Assembly (NCBI RefSeq): GCF_004353915.1
Contig: NZ_SMRP01000002.1
Coordinates: forward strand, 62,001-126,000
Source: Paraburkholderia silviterrae
GTDB taxonomy: Bacteria > Pseudomonadota > Gammaproteobacteria > Burkholderiales > Burkholderiaceae
Length of the DNA stretch: 64,000 nucleotides
Reading direction: 5' to 3'
The translations under genes and the position numbers were made by a program. The notes below the pieces were generated by a model. It was given only the letters and a program-made list of their open reading frames with translations, did not search any database and had not been told where the DNA came from. Each line of letters starts with the position of its first letter. Positions within the stretch are counted from its first letter, which is position 1. Below, piece after piece: positions 32,082-41,343 of the stretch.

Positions 32082-33560
32082 TCAATACGCGATGCAGACC
32101 GATTTCGTTTCGGTGTACGCGTCGATGATGGCGCGGCCATGCTCGCGGCCGATGCCCGAGGCCTTGAAGCCGCCGAAGGGCAGCGCCGGGTCCACCATGT
32201 TGTGCGTGTTGACCCAGACCGTGCCGGCCTGCACGGCGTCCACCACGCGCAGCGCGCGGTCGAGCTGGTTGGTCCACACGCTCGCGCCGAGTCCATATTC
32301 GGACGCGTTAGCGGCGGCAATGGCCTCATCGACGTCGTCATAGGGCATCGCCACGAGCACCGGGCCGAAGACTTCTTCGCGCACCACGGTGAGCGGCTTG
32401 TTCGCGGCGTTCGCGATCACGGTGGGCTCGACGAAGTAGCCCGCGCGCTTGCCGTCGCCACCACCCGCCAGGATTTCGCCGCCTTCCGCACGGCCCTGCG
32501 CGATCATGCCTGCCACTTTGTCGCGATGGCGGGCGGAGACGAGCGGGCCCATCTGCGTGGCCGCGTCGAAGCCGGAGCCGAGCACGGTGTTGCGCGCGAC
32601 TTGAGCGATGCCTTCGACGATCTCGTCGAAGCGCGCGCGCGGCACATAGAGACGCGATCCGGCGGTGCAGACCTGGCCGTGGTTGAAGAAGATCGCGCCC
32701 GCCGCGCCTTCGATGGCGCGTTGCGGGTCGCAGTCGTCGAGCACGATCACGGGGCTCTTGCCGCCCAGCTCTAGCGAGACGCGCTTGAGGTCGTTGGCGC
32801 ACTGCTTGCCGATGATGCGGCCCACTTCGGTGGAGCCGGTGAAGGTGACCTTGTCCACGCCCGCATGGCGCACGAGCGCCGCGCCCGCGGTCTCGCCCTG
32901 GCCGGTGACGACGTTGAGCACGCCCGGCGGAAAGCCGGCTTCGTGCGCGAGCTCGGCCAGGCGAATGGCGGTGAGCGGCGTTTCCTCGGCGGGCTTGAGC
33001 ACGACCGTGCAGCCGCAGGCGAGCGCGGGCGCGATCTTCCACACCGCCATCAACAGCGGAAAATTCCACGGCACGATGGCGGCGACCACGCCCGCGGGCA
33101 CGCGCCGCGTGGAGGCGTTGTAGCGCACGCCGGGCGGGAAGGCGAGCGAGAGATCGACCGTGCTGCCTTCGATCTTGGTGGCCCAGCCCGCCATATAGCG
33201 CAGCCATTGCACGCTGCCGCCCACTTCGAGCATCTTCGAGAAGCCGAGCAGCTTGCCCTGATTGAGCGTTTCGAGCGCGGCGAGCTCGTCGCCGTTTTGC
33301 TCGACGAGATCGGCGAGTTTCAGGAGCAGGCGCTCGCGTTCGGCGGGCGGCAGGCGGCGCCACGTGTCGGCCTCGAAGGCGCGGCGCGCGGCGGTGACGG
33401 CCGCATCGATGTCGGTGTCGCCGGCGTCCGGCACCTGGGCGATTTCCGTGCCCGTGGCGGGGTTGAATACGGCGAACGTGTGGCCGTTGTCGCTGGCGCA
33501 AAAGCGGCCGTCGACGAACATCTGTGTGCGGATCGTGTGCGTGAAGTCCTGGCGGTCCAT
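32082..33560 (-). CDS. NAD-dependent aldehyde dehydrogenase, phenylacetaldehyde type
   Basis: 492 residues. PWNFPLLMAVWKIAPALACG and KPAEETP bind NAD; catalytic Glu264 in LELGGKSP and nucleophile Cys298 in NHGQVCTAGSRLY; ends with PFGGFKASGIGREHG, typical of the PuuC/FeaB group. It should oxidise the aldehyde released by the amine oxidase at 34696, for example phenylacetaldehyde to phenylacetate (context inference). It is downstream of the oxidase and the MFS-like gene on the same strand, a probable operon. A FeaB-type name is reasonable but substrate specificity is not shown by sequence. Confidence 0.88.
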   Translation of the reverse strand: MDRQDFTHTIRTQMFVDGRFCASDNGHTFAVFNPATGTEIAQVPDAGDTDIDAAVTAARRAFEADTWRRLPPAERERLLLKLADLVEQNGDELAALETLNQGKLLGFSKMLEVGGSVQWLRYMAGWATKIEGSTVDLSLAFPPGVRYNASTRRVPAGVVAAIVPWNFPLLMAVWKIAPALACGCTVVLKPAEETPLTAIRLAELAHEAGFPPGVLNVVTGQGETAGAALVRHAGVDKVTFTGSTEVGRIIGKQCANDLKRVSLELGGKSPVIVLDDCDPQRAIEGAAGAIFFNHGQVCTAGSRLYVPRARFDEIVEGIAQVARNTVLGSGFDAATQMGPLVSARHRDKVAGMIAQGRAEGGEILAGGGDGKRAGYFVEPTVIANAANKPLTVVREEVFGPVLVAMPYDDVDEAIAAANASEYGLGASVWTNQLDRALRVVDAVQAGTVWVNTHNMVDPALPFGGFKASGIGREHGRAIIDAYTETKSVCIAY

Positions 33561-33593
33561 GTCGTTTCCTCGGTTCGGTCCTGTGCGTGGGTG

Positions 33594-34688
33594 TCAGCGA
33601 ATCTCGATCGCGCCGCCCGATGCGAGTGCGGGCGATGCGGGGCGATCGGTGAAGTGCGGTGTATGACGGGATGTGAAGCGGGATGCGTAGTGCTGCGTGG
33701 AATGCGGTTGGTGCTGCGTGGCCGTGCGCATGCAGCGGCGTGCCGCGAGTGCGCATGCACGCATGAGATTGAGCGCGGCCACCGCGAGAAAGAGCGCATG
33801 GAAGCCCTGGCCGAAGCCCCACGAGGTCGTGGCCAGCGCGGCGCCCGCGAGCATGCCCATGTGATGCGCGACGCCGGGGCAGCCGGCTTGCGCGGCGCGG
33901 CCGATGCGCAAAAGCGTGGGCAGCGTGAGCGCGTCGAGCACGGCAAACGCGGGCGCGGCCAATGCTGCCCAGGGCGCGAGCGCATCGAGCGTGAGCGCGG
34001 CAAGCAACGCGCCGCGCAGCGCGAAAAGCGCGAGCAATGCGTAACGATGATCGATGCGCTCGGCAAGCAGGCCGAAGCCAACCGCCGCGCACAGCGAGAC
34101 GGCCATCTGCGCGTACGAGAAAGGCCCAGCGCCGCACAGCGCGAAGAACTGGAAGCGCGCGAGCACGCCGCTGGAAAGCCCCGCGAGCAACGCGGGTGCG
34201 AGCAGGGCGGCACTGCCGGGCAGCGCGACAATGAAACCCTGCTGCGCGCGTTGAATCGGAGTCCTGTCGATCTGCGGTGGCGGCTCTGAAGATTGTGTGT
34301 GCCGCGCGCTCAGGTGCGGCCAGGCTGCTGTGAGCAGCGCGAGACCCGCCAACGCGAGCACGGCCGGCATGGCGTCCGGTACCGAGCCCGCGCGTGCGTG
34401 CGCCGCGGCTGCCGTCATCGCCGCCATGGCGAGGACGAGCGAGGCGGCCACCGGCACGGTGGCCCGCGAGACGAAGCGGCGCGCGAGCGCCGCAGGCAGC
34501 AACGCCATCGCAAGCAGCGCAACCGCGCTTCCCGCGAGTGCGGTGGCAGTCGCGCCGACCCGCATCGCGCCCAGCATGACACCCGCCGCGAGCGCCGCGG
34601 CGCCGCCGGTTACCGCACACCAAACGCAGGCGGCAGCAAGGGTATCGCGGACCTTCGGCGTCATAGGGCGGCGCGCGCGGGGCTTCAT
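33594..34688 (-). CDS. MFS-like membrane transporter
   Basis: 364 residues from ATG 34686-34688, 7 bases after the amine-oxidase stop. About ten to twelve hydrophobic segments rich in Ala and Leu (for example LAGSAVALLAMALLPAALA, VAASLVLAMAAMTAAAAHA, SYAQMAVSLCAAVGFGLLAERIDHRYALLALFALRGALLAALTL). GLLAERIDHRY between helices resembles the MFS loop 2-3 signature. The C-terminal 50 residues are basic and low complexity, with many His. It could export or import an amine or its acid product. Transport substrate unknown; MFS assignment moderate. Confidence 0.6.
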   Translation of the reverse strand: MKPRARRPMTPKVRDTLAAACVWCAVTGGAAALAAGVMLGAMRVGATATALAGSAVALLAMALLPAALARRFVSRATVPVAASLVLAMAAMTAAAAHARAGSVPDAMPAVLALAGLALLTAAWPHLSARHTQSSEPPPQIDRTPIQRAQQGFIVALPGSAALLAPALLAGLSSGVLARFQFFALCGAGPFSYAQMAVSLCAAVGFGLLAERIDHRYALLALFALRGALLAALTLDALAPWAALAAPAFAVLDALTLPTLLRIGRAAQAGCPGVAHHMGMLAGAALATTSWGFGQGFHALFLAVAALNLMRACALAARRCMRTATQHQPHSTQHYASRFTSRHTPHFTDRPASPALASGGAIEIR

Positions 34689-34695
34689 CGCGGGC

Positions 34696-36681
34696 TTACT
34701 GCTTGCCGTGGCAGCACGACGGCGCGCTGCCCGCATCCGGCGCACCGTCCTGCACGCTGTGCGGATCGCGCCCGCCCGGGAGGTCCATCGCCGGATTGCC
34801 GTAGAAGAAGTTGTTCGGCTTGAGCATGAAGCCGGCGTATTCCACGGGCATCACGGGGAAGTCCTCGGGCTTGCACACATGCGTGTGGCCGAAGCTGTGC
34901 CACAGCACGATGTCCTCGTTCTCCACGTTGCGGTTCGCCTCGATATAGCGCGGCAGGCCGTCGCCGCCCGCGTGCTGGTTCGGATAGTCGCCGCTCGCGT
35001 AGCGCTGCGTCGTGTCGTACGGCGTGACCCACACGTGGCGTGTCGCGAAGCCGCCGCGCTGGCGCACCTTGGAGTGGGGATCGGCGAGCATCAGCGGCGA
35101 GTCGTTGATGATGAGCTTGTAGCCGGGATTCGCGCCCACGCGGTTCTTCACGTTCGGGTTCACGATCTTCCAGAAGCGGCCGGTCTGGCCGTTGGCGTTG
35201 CGCGCCGCTTCCTGCTCGGTCTTGAGCACGCGCTTCGTGGTGTCGAAGACGTTGCCGTACGGGTTCTCCGCGCCCATCGGACGCGGCACGAACTCGTGCT
35301 CGGTCACGGAGTTCTTCTCGCCGTCCACCATCATGTGCAGGCGCGCATTGAAGAAGTGCTGGTGCGTCGGGCCGCCGAGATTTTCGGTGACCATGCCGCC
35401 CCACGGGTAGGCGTCGCCGTCCGCGACCGCCGAGGTCTGGACGATGCCTGTGAGCTTGCACTCGAGCTGGATAGTGCCGTCCTGATAGAAGTACCAGTAG
35501 AAGCCGTAGTCGTAGTTGCCCACCGTCGCGAAGAACGAGATCACGAGGCGGCGCGAGCGGCGCATCTCGAACACGCCGGTGCGGAATTCATAGTGCTTCC
35601 AGAGCGTGCCGTAGTCTTCTTCGTGCAGGCACACCGCGTTCTTCATCGTGAAGCCGTTTCCGAAATCGTCGGCGGACGGAATGTCGAAATAGCGGATCGT
35701 GCCGAGACAATCGCAGCCGAGCTCGAGCTGGTTCGCAAGCTTCCCGAGACCGTACTCGCCCGCGTCGAATGCGCTCTTCCAGTAGTGGTTCGTGGTGGGA
35801 TCGGAATAGGGCACGCACATCTCCGTCACGCTTGCGCGGTAGACGATGGGGCGCGGTGCGCTCTTCCCGTCGTCCCACGTGATCTGATGCAGCACGAGGC
35901 CTTCGCGAGGCGTGAAGCCCACGCGGAATGTCCAGTTCTGCCAGGCGACCTGCCAGCCGTCGATTGTGAAGCTCGGCCCTTCGGGCTGGCTGATGGACAG
36001 CGGTTTGACCGTGTCGCGCGGCTTGCCGATGCTCGGCGTGTCGTAGTTGTGCTTGGCGCGCGGAATCGGAATGATGCGTCCGTCGTCCACGAGCTCGATC
36101 ACCTTGTGTTCGAGCAGATCCACCACGGCCACCACGCCTTCGATCGGATGCGCGTAGCCGTTGTCGGTCAGGTTCTCGCGGTAGTAGCTCACGCAGCGCA
36201 CGAGGCGGCGGCCGCCTTCGTTGGGCCGGTCGAACGCGCCAGCCGAGAACGGGTCGACCTGCACGCGTTCGAGATCGTCTTCGGTGAGGCCGCGCTTCTT
36301 GACGGCCTCGCGCCACGCAGGATCGGCCTTCACGATGCGCTCGGCGTTGATGAAGTCCTCGATCATCACGGGCGGCTGACCGAACGGCGCGCTGTGCAGC
36401 GCGAGCGCCTTGCGCGATTCCACTTTCTTTTCGCGCAGATCGACGACCAGTTCGAGCGTCTGGTTGCGCGTGCGATCGATGACGATCGTGAAGGCGCGGC
36501 GCGAATAGTAGTCGCCGGGCTGGTACGCGACGACTTCGGCCTTAGGTGGCTCGTGCAGCTCGGTGACGGGAAAGCGCGCGTGTTCGTCGAGCTGTTCGGC
36601 AGCCTTCGCGATGTCACAGGCGAGCTGCATTTCGGTGAGGCTCAGCGGATCGAGCGGATGCGAGTTCGGATTCGTGTTCAT
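34696..36681 (-). CDS. Copper-containing primary amine oxidase
   Basis: 661 residues, the size of Arthrobacter-type phenylethylamine/histamine oxidases and shorter than periplasmic E. coli TynA; no signal peptide, so cytoplasmic. Asp306 in SAFDAGEYGLGK is the catalytic base. TVGNYDYGF holds Tyr390, precursor of the topaquinone cofactor. HQH (440-442) and the GHTH ... KPEDFPVMP region near 600 supply the three copper His. It converts primary amines with O2 to aldehyde, ammonia and H2O2. The aldehyde dehydrogenase downstream takes the product; the divergent AraC gene is the likely regulator. All key residues present. Confidence 0.93.
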   Translation of the reverse strand: MNTNPNSHPLDPLSLTEMQLACDIAKAAEQLDEHARFPVTELHEPPKAEVVAYQPGDYYSRRAFTIVIDRTRNQTLELVVDLREKKVESRKALALHSAPFGQPPVMIEDFINAERIVKADPAWREAVKKRGLTEDDLERVQVDPFSAGAFDRPNEGGRRLVRCVSYYRENLTDNGYAHPIEGVVAVVDLLEHKVIELVDDGRIIPIPRAKHNYDTPSIGKPRDTVKPLSISQPEGPSFTIDGWQVAWQNWTFRVGFTPREGLVLHQITWDDGKSAPRPIVYRASVTEMCVPYSDPTTNHYWKSAFDAGEYGLGKLANQLELGCDCLGTIRYFDIPSADDFGNGFTMKNAVCLHEEDYGTLWKHYEFRTGVFEMRRSRRLVISFFATVGNYDYGFYWYFYQDGTIQLECKLTGIVQTSAVADGDAYPWGGMVTENLGGPTHQHFFNARLHMMVDGEKNSVTEHEFVPRPMGAENPYGNVFDTTKRVLKTEQEAARNANGQTGRFWKIVNPNVKNRVGANPGYKLIINDSPLMLADPHSKVRQRGGFATRHVWVTPYDTTQRYASGDYPNQHAGGDGLPRYIEANRNVENEDIVLWHSFGHTHVCKPEDFPVMPVEYAGFMLKPNNFFYGNPAMDLPGGRDPHSVQDGAPDAGSAPSCCHGKQ

Positions 36682-36918
36682 AAGCGTTTCGTAAGGATGA
36701 CGTTGGACCGCAACAGTGCGTGAAGGGCGGCTGGCCGGCCGCGTTTTTTAGGGGCGGAGGGCGTGGCCGCAGTGGCGATGTCGTGACGTCATCGTAGAAA
36801 CGCCGTATTTTTTTCGCGCTTGCAAAACGCGCCAAAGGGACGATAGAGTGCGCCAGAGACAGAGCGAACGAATCTGGGTGCGAACGTGAATGCACGCCGC
36901 CGGAGAATGGAGCGAGAC

Positions 36919-37920
36919 ATGAAAAAAGTGCCTGTCAGCAACGGTTTTCCGATGATTCGCGGCGCGGTGATGGGCCCGATCGTGCGCGCGCTCGATGCCG
37001 CCGGCGCGGACTGCGATGCGTTGCTGGCCGAGTTCGGCCTGAGCCGCAGACAACTTTCGGATCCTTATGAAATCCTGCCGCTCGGGCGCTACGTGGGCGC
37101 CTTCGAGCGCGCGGCGCAGCTGCTCGACGAGCCGTGGCTGGGCCTGCGCCTCGGCAACGAATTGCAGCTCACGGAGCTCGGGCCCGCGGGGCTCGTGTTC
37201 ATGTCGTCGCCCACGCTGGGTTCGGCGATCCGCAAGTTCACGGACGCGCTCGCCTCATGGCAGAGCGGCACGCTCGTCGATCTGGTGCGCGATAACGCGT
37301 GGCCGATGTGGAGCTATCGCATTGCGCAGGCGCAGATCTGGCCGCGCCGCCAGGACGCCGAATACAGCGTGAGCGCGATGTGTCACATGATTCGCCTCGT
37401 GCGCGGCACGGCGTGGACACCGGTCGAGATCCATTTCGAGCATGCGGCGCCCGCGGATCTCAAGCCCTATTTGCGCATTTTCCGCGTGCCGGTGCGCTTC
37501 CAGCAGCCGGCGAGCGGCGTGGTGATTCATCCGCACGATCTCGACGCGCCGCTCAAGAGCGCCGACACGCAGCTCGCGCGCATGATGGAGCGCCACGCCA
37601 CCGACCTCATTTCGCGCGATACGGTGCCGCACGACCTCGTCGATCAGGTGCGCGATCTGGTGACGCGGCGGCTCGCACGCGAAAAGCTCGTGGTGGCCGA
37701 CATCGCGCGCGATCTCGGGCTCTCGAACCGCTCGCTGCAGCGCCATCTGACCGAAGCGGGTACGTCCGTGCGCGAGATCATTCGCGAGGAACGCCAGCGC
37801 AGCGTGGCGGTGCTGCGCGAGCAGGAGGGCATGACCAACGCGGCCGTCGCGCGTGCGGTGGGCTACGCGGACGCCACCGTGCTGTGGCGCGCGACGCGTA
37901 ACTGGGGCCGGTCGGGATAG
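36919..37920 (+). CDS. AraC-family regulator, probable activator of the amine genes
   Basis: 333 residues from ATG 36919, preferred over upstream ATGs because GGAGCGA precedes it. Residues about 15-190 form the Arabinose_bd-like ligand domain (MIRGAVMGPIVRALDAAG, GLRLGNELQLTELGPAGLVFMSSPTLGSAIRKF). The C-terminus has two helix-turn-helix motifs (VVADIARDLGLSNRSLQRHL; TNAAVARAVGYADATVLWRATRNW). It ends abruptly at WGRSG, about a dozen residues short of usual AraC ends, within a degenerate repeat. Divergent position to the amine oxidase suggests ligand-dependent control of that operon. Confidence 0.85.
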   Translation: MKKVPVSNGFPMIRGAVMGPIVRALDAAGADCDALLAEFGLSRRQLSDPYEILPLGRYVGAFERAAQLLDEPWLGLRLGNELQLTELGPAGLVFMSSPTLGSAIRKFTDALASWQSGTLVDLVRDNAWPMWSYRIAQAQIWPRRQDAEYSVSAMCHMIRLVRGTAWTPVEIHFEHAAPADLKPYLRIFRVPVRFQQPASGVVIHPHDLDAPLKSADTQLARMMERHATDLISRDTVPHDLVDQVRDLVTRRLAREKLVVADIARDLGLSNRSLQRHLTEAGTSVREIIREERQRSVAVLREQEGMTNAAVARAVGYADATVLWRATRNWGRSG

Positions 37921-37980
37921 ACTCGGTCGGAATAGACACTTGGCTTAGACGCGGTCGGCGTAGACCCGGTCGGCCTGGAT
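37909..37980. repeat. Degenerate CGGTCGGxxTAGAC repeat overlapping the AraC stop
   Basis: Units of the form CGGTCGG(G/A/C)(A/G)TAGAC begin near 37909, 37924, 37951 and 37966. The first unit contains the stop codon of the AraC gene. Repeat slippage could have shortened that protein. Confidence 0.5.
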
Positions 37981-38315
37981 GAGGCCTCATCAGCTCACGG
38001 ATGTAAGCTCGTTGATGGCTAATGGAAAGCATGTGGACTGAGGAAAGCGCCTGCCAATTTATTCGGCATCCGAATCGATTTTCCGCACCGCCCCCAGCCG
38101 CAAAGGCGTTAAGTAAAAACCCGCAGGTACGTTGGCGCAATTTATCGAGAATTTGGCGCGGTCAGCCAGGTCGCCATAATTTTTAGCTGCCTACCATGCG
38201 CTCCTGTCGAGTCTCGCATTCGAATGCGCGAGATTCGTTTCTAGGAGCGCCAGGGGCACGCGGTCTTTCATCGTGTCGCACGGCGCGACCCCAATCGATA
38301 CAAGCAGAGGCAACG
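37981..38315. other. Intergenic region before the permease
   Basis: No gene. It contains the promoter side of the permease, with AGAGG at 38306-38310 as ribosome site; no strong -10/-35 pair or operator could be picked with confidence. Confidence 0.4.
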
Positions 38316-39785
38316 ATGAACGAATCGCAAATACCCGTCGCGCCAGCCGGACTCGTCGGCGGCGTCGAGGCAGACGATGCCGCCGTGCCGCAGCGCAGCC
38401 TGCTCGGCCTGTGGCAGATCGTGTTTCTCGTGATCTCGGCGGCCGCGCCGCTCACCGGCATGCTTGGCGCGGTGCCGCCCGCCATCAGCCTCGGCAACGG
38501 CGCGGGCATTCCCGGCGCCTTCGTGATCGCGGGCGTCGTGCTGCTCGTGTTCAGCGTCGGCTTCGCTTCGATGAGCCGGCATATCGTGCGCGCCGGCGCG
38601 TTCTACGCGTACATCACGGCGGGCTTCGGCCGCCCGCTCGGCATGGCGGGCGCGCTCGTCGCGCTGCTCTCGTACACCTGCATCCAGATCGCGCTGTATG
38701 GCCTGTTTGGCTTCTTCTGCACGGTCGTGCTCGGGCCGCTCTTGCATAGCACGATGCCGTGGTACGTGTATTCGCTCGCCTGCATCGCCATCGTGCAGGT
38801 GACGGGCCTGCGCGGCATCGACCTGAACAGCCGCCTGCTCGGCGTGCTGATGAGCCTCGAGATGGGCATCCTGCTCGTGCTCTCGATCGCCATCGTGATC
38901 CATCACGGCGGCCCCGACGGCCTCACGCTCGCGCCGTTCGCACCGAAGCACGTGTTCAGCGGCCACATGGGCATTGCGGTGATGTTCGCGCTCGCGTCGT
39001 TCATCGGCTTCGAGGCCACGGCGATCTACGGCAAGGAGTGCCGCAATCCGAAGGTCACGGTGCCGCGCGCGACCTATGTGTCGGTCACGCTGATCCTCGT
39101 GTTCTTCGCGTTCGTCACGTGGGCCATCGTCTGCGCCTATGGGCTGAAGGACGTGGCCGACGTGGCCACGAAGCAGCCGGGCGACTTCTGGTTCATCCAG
39201 TCCACGAAGTACCTGGGCGGCGCCATGACCACGACGATGAGCTTGCTCCTGCTCTCTAGCATCTTCGCGAGCCTGCTCTCGTTCCACAACACGATCGTGC
39301 GCTATATCCACGCGCTCTCGGTCGAAGGCATCCTGCCCGCGAAGCTCGACCGCCTGCATGCGAAGTACGGGTCACCGTATCTCGCGAGCTATCTGCAGAC
39401 GCTCACGGTGGCGGTGCCGGTGGGACTCTTCGTGCTCGCGGGCGCCGATCCGTTCAATATCGTGTTCAGCTGCACGTCGGCGCTCGGCACCATCGGCATC
39501 GTGATGCTGCAGGCCGTGACGAGCTTCTCGGTGGCCGCTTACTTCCGCGCCACGAAAAAGGACACGCGGGTCTGGCACGCGTTCGTCGCACCGGTGCTGG
39601 GCGGGCTGGGCCTCTTGTGCATCGGCTTCGTGCTGATCGGCAACCTGGACGCGCTCTCCGGCTCCGATAGCCCGATCGTGCGCGCGTTCCCGTGGATCGT
39701 GCTCGCCGTGGCGCTAGTCGGCATCGCGCTGGGCTTCGTGTTCAGGCGCCACCGGCCCGACGTCTACGCGCGCTTCGGCCAGTAG
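38316..39785 (+). CDS. APC-family amino acid/amine permease
   Basis: 489 residues from ATG 38316. Twelve or more membrane helices; first helix QIVFLVISAAAPLTGMLGAVPPAISLGNGAG has the unwound substrate-binding pattern of APC transporters. The conserved FALASFIGFEATAIYGKECRNPKVTVPRA loop (helices 6-7) is typical. It belongs to the amino acid/polyamine/organocation superfamily and probably imports the amine or its parent amino acid for the oxidase (context inference). Monocistronic on the plus strand, with a porin following. Confidence 0.88.
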   Translation: MNESQIPVAPAGLVGGVEADDAAVPQRSLLGLWQIVFLVISAAAPLTGMLGAVPPAISLGNGAGIPGAFVIAGVVLLVFSVGFASMSRHIVRAGAFYAYITAGFGRPLGMAGALVALLSYTCIQIALYGLFGFFCTVVLGPLLHSTMPWYVYSLACIAIVQVTGLRGIDLNSRLLGVLMSLEMGILLVLSIAIVIHHGGPDGLTLAPFAPKHVFSGHMGIAVMFALASFIGFEATAIYGKECRNPKVTVPRATYVSVTLILVFFAFVTWAIVCAYGLKDVADVATKQPGDFWFIQSTKYLGGAMTTTMSLLLLSSIFASLLSFHNTIVRYIHALSVEGILPAKLDRLHAKYGSPYLASYLQTLTVAVPVGLFVLAGADPFNIVFSCTSALGTIGIVMLQAVTSFSVAAYFRATKKDTRVWHAFVAPVLGGLGLLCIGFVLIGNLDALSGSDSPIVRAFPWIVLAVALVGIALGFVFRRHRPDVYARFGQ

Positions 39786-40061
39786 CGCAGGGCGCCGCCG
39801 GGCGGGGCAGGCGCGGTATCCCGCGCTGCGTTCTCCAGGCCGCTGCTCTCCAGGCATTACCAGGCCGCTGTTCTCCAGGCATTCCCAAGCATTACCCACG
39901 CATTTCCCAGGCAGTCAAACCGCACGCGGTGCGCGCATTCGAGCCGCGCGCCGCGGCCCGGTCGCGCTCGCCCGTATTGACCAGGCCAAGGCGGGCCACG
40001 CCAGGCCAGGCCGGGTCGCACCGCTTGCGCGATCGCTCACTTCGAGACGAAAGACATCGAC
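39786..40061. other. Intergenic with short CCAGGC repeats
   Basis: Contains degenerate copies of CTCCAGGC/ACCAGGCCGCTG (39833-39915) and runs of CAGGCC. No gene. The weak ribosome site of the porin (GAGACGAAAG) lies near 40045. Confidence 0.4.
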
Positions 40062-41282
40062 ATGGCAAACACACTCGTCACGCGCACGGCGCTGGCGCTG
40101 GCTTCGTGCGCCCTCGCCACCTTCACGCAAGGGGCACACGCCCAGTCCTCGGTCACGCTCTTCGGCACGGTGGACGCCGGCCTCGTCTATTCGACGAATC
40201 AGCAGACCACGCAGACGGACGGCCGCACCAACGGCCATTCGAACTGGCAACTGGGCGGCGGCAACCTCGTGCCCTCGCGCTGGGGCCTGACCGGCAGCGA
40301 GGACATCGGCGGCGGCACCACGGTGAACTTCACGCTGGAGAACAGCATCTTCACGCAGAACGGCGCATTGCTGCAGGGCGGCACGCTCTTTAACCGCAAC
40401 GCGTGGGTGGGCGTGGCGAACGCGAACTACGGCACGCTCACGCTCGGCCGCCAGTACGACCCGTTCTCCGACAACATGGGCGCCTATGCGTCGAGCAACA
40501 ACTGGGCGACGCTCTACGGCTCGCACTTCGGCGACGTCGACAACCTCAACGAAGCGTTCAACTTCAACAACTCGATCAAGTACGCGAGCCCGAGCTTCGG
40601 CGGCCTCACGGTCGGCGGGCTGTTCAGCCTTGGCGGCGTGGCGGGCAATTTCTCGCAGAATCGCGGCTGGTCGCTCGCGGCGAACTACACGCACGGGCCG
40701 CTCTCGCTCTCGGCGGGCTATCTGCAACTGCGCAATCCGCTCCAGGCGGCGCTGGGCGGGGAGAGCGGCTATATCGGCGACTTCAGCTGCGCCAACGCCG
40801 ATGCTTCGTATTGCGAACTACAGAATGCGCAGAAAATCGACATCTATGGCGCGGGCGGTTCGTATGCGCTCGACAAGGTGACGATCGCGCTGAGCTACAC
40901 GCATACGCGGCTTTCGCAGAGCCAGTATTTCGCGAGCACGGCCCAGCCGCAAGGCGCCGATATCTCGTTCGACATTGCCGAGCTCAATACGATGTGGCAG
41001 TTCTCTCCGGCGCTGCAATTTGGCTTCGCGTATATCTTCAACGACGCGCATCCCGATCAGGGCTCGTCCACGCGCATCCATCAGATCAACCTGGGCGCGG
41101 TGTACAACCTTTCGAAGCGCACGGCGCTCTATGCCGTGGCGATCGGCCAGAAGTCGTCGGGCGCCGGGCTCGGCATCAATGCCAGTGGCGGCACGCAAAA
41201 CCTCGCGCAGATTCCGAATCTCGTGAACTCGGATACCGACAAGCAACTGGCGATCATTGCCGGCATTCGCCATAACTTCTGA
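40062..41282 (+). CDS. Gram-negative porin (Porin_4 / OpcP-like)
   Basis: 406 residues. Signal peptide MANTLVTRTALALASCALAT with cleavage after AHA27. The mature start SSVTLFGTVDAGLVYSTNQ, LGGGNLVPSRWGLTGSEDIGGGT and NRNAWVGVANANYGTLTLGRQYDPF are classic first strands of 16-strand betaproteobacterial porins; it ends ATGD-like IIAGIRHNF with terminal Phe. Trimeric general-diffusion channel in the outer membrane. Its place after the permease suggests co-use in amine or amino acid uptake, but the link is positional only. Confidence 0.92.
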   Translation: MANTLVTRTALALASCALATFTQGAHAQSSVTLFGTVDAGLVYSTNQQTTQTDGRTNGHSNWQLGGGNLVPSRWGLTGSEDIGGGTTVNFTLENSIFTQNGALLQGGTLFNRNAWVGVANANYGTLTLGRQYDPFSDNMGAYASSNNWATLYGSHFGDVDNLNEAFNFNNSIKYASPSFGGLTVGGLFSLGGVAGNFSQNRGWSLAANYTHGPLSLSAGYLQLRNPLQAALGGESGYIGDFSCANADASYCELQNAQKIDIYGAGGSYALDKVTIALSYTHTRLSQSQYFASTAQPQGADISFDIAELNTMWQFSPALQFGFAYIFNDAHPDQGSSTRIHQINLGAVYNLSKRTALYAVAIGQKSSGAGLGINASGGTQNLAQIPNLVNSDTDKQLAIIAGIRHNF

Positions 41283-41343
41283 AGAGGCGGCGATCCGTGG
41301 GAAGGCGGCCAGGGTTCATTTCTTGGTAGTGAACGGGCGCGCC

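Noticed and set aside
30957..36723. Long plus-strand open frames opposite the SDR, aldehyde dehydrogenase, MFS and amine oxidase genes (up to about 800 codons)
   Set aside because: They are Arg/Ala/His-rich antisense shadows produced by high-GC codon bias; the minus-strand proteins have full catalytic motifs and the shadows have none.
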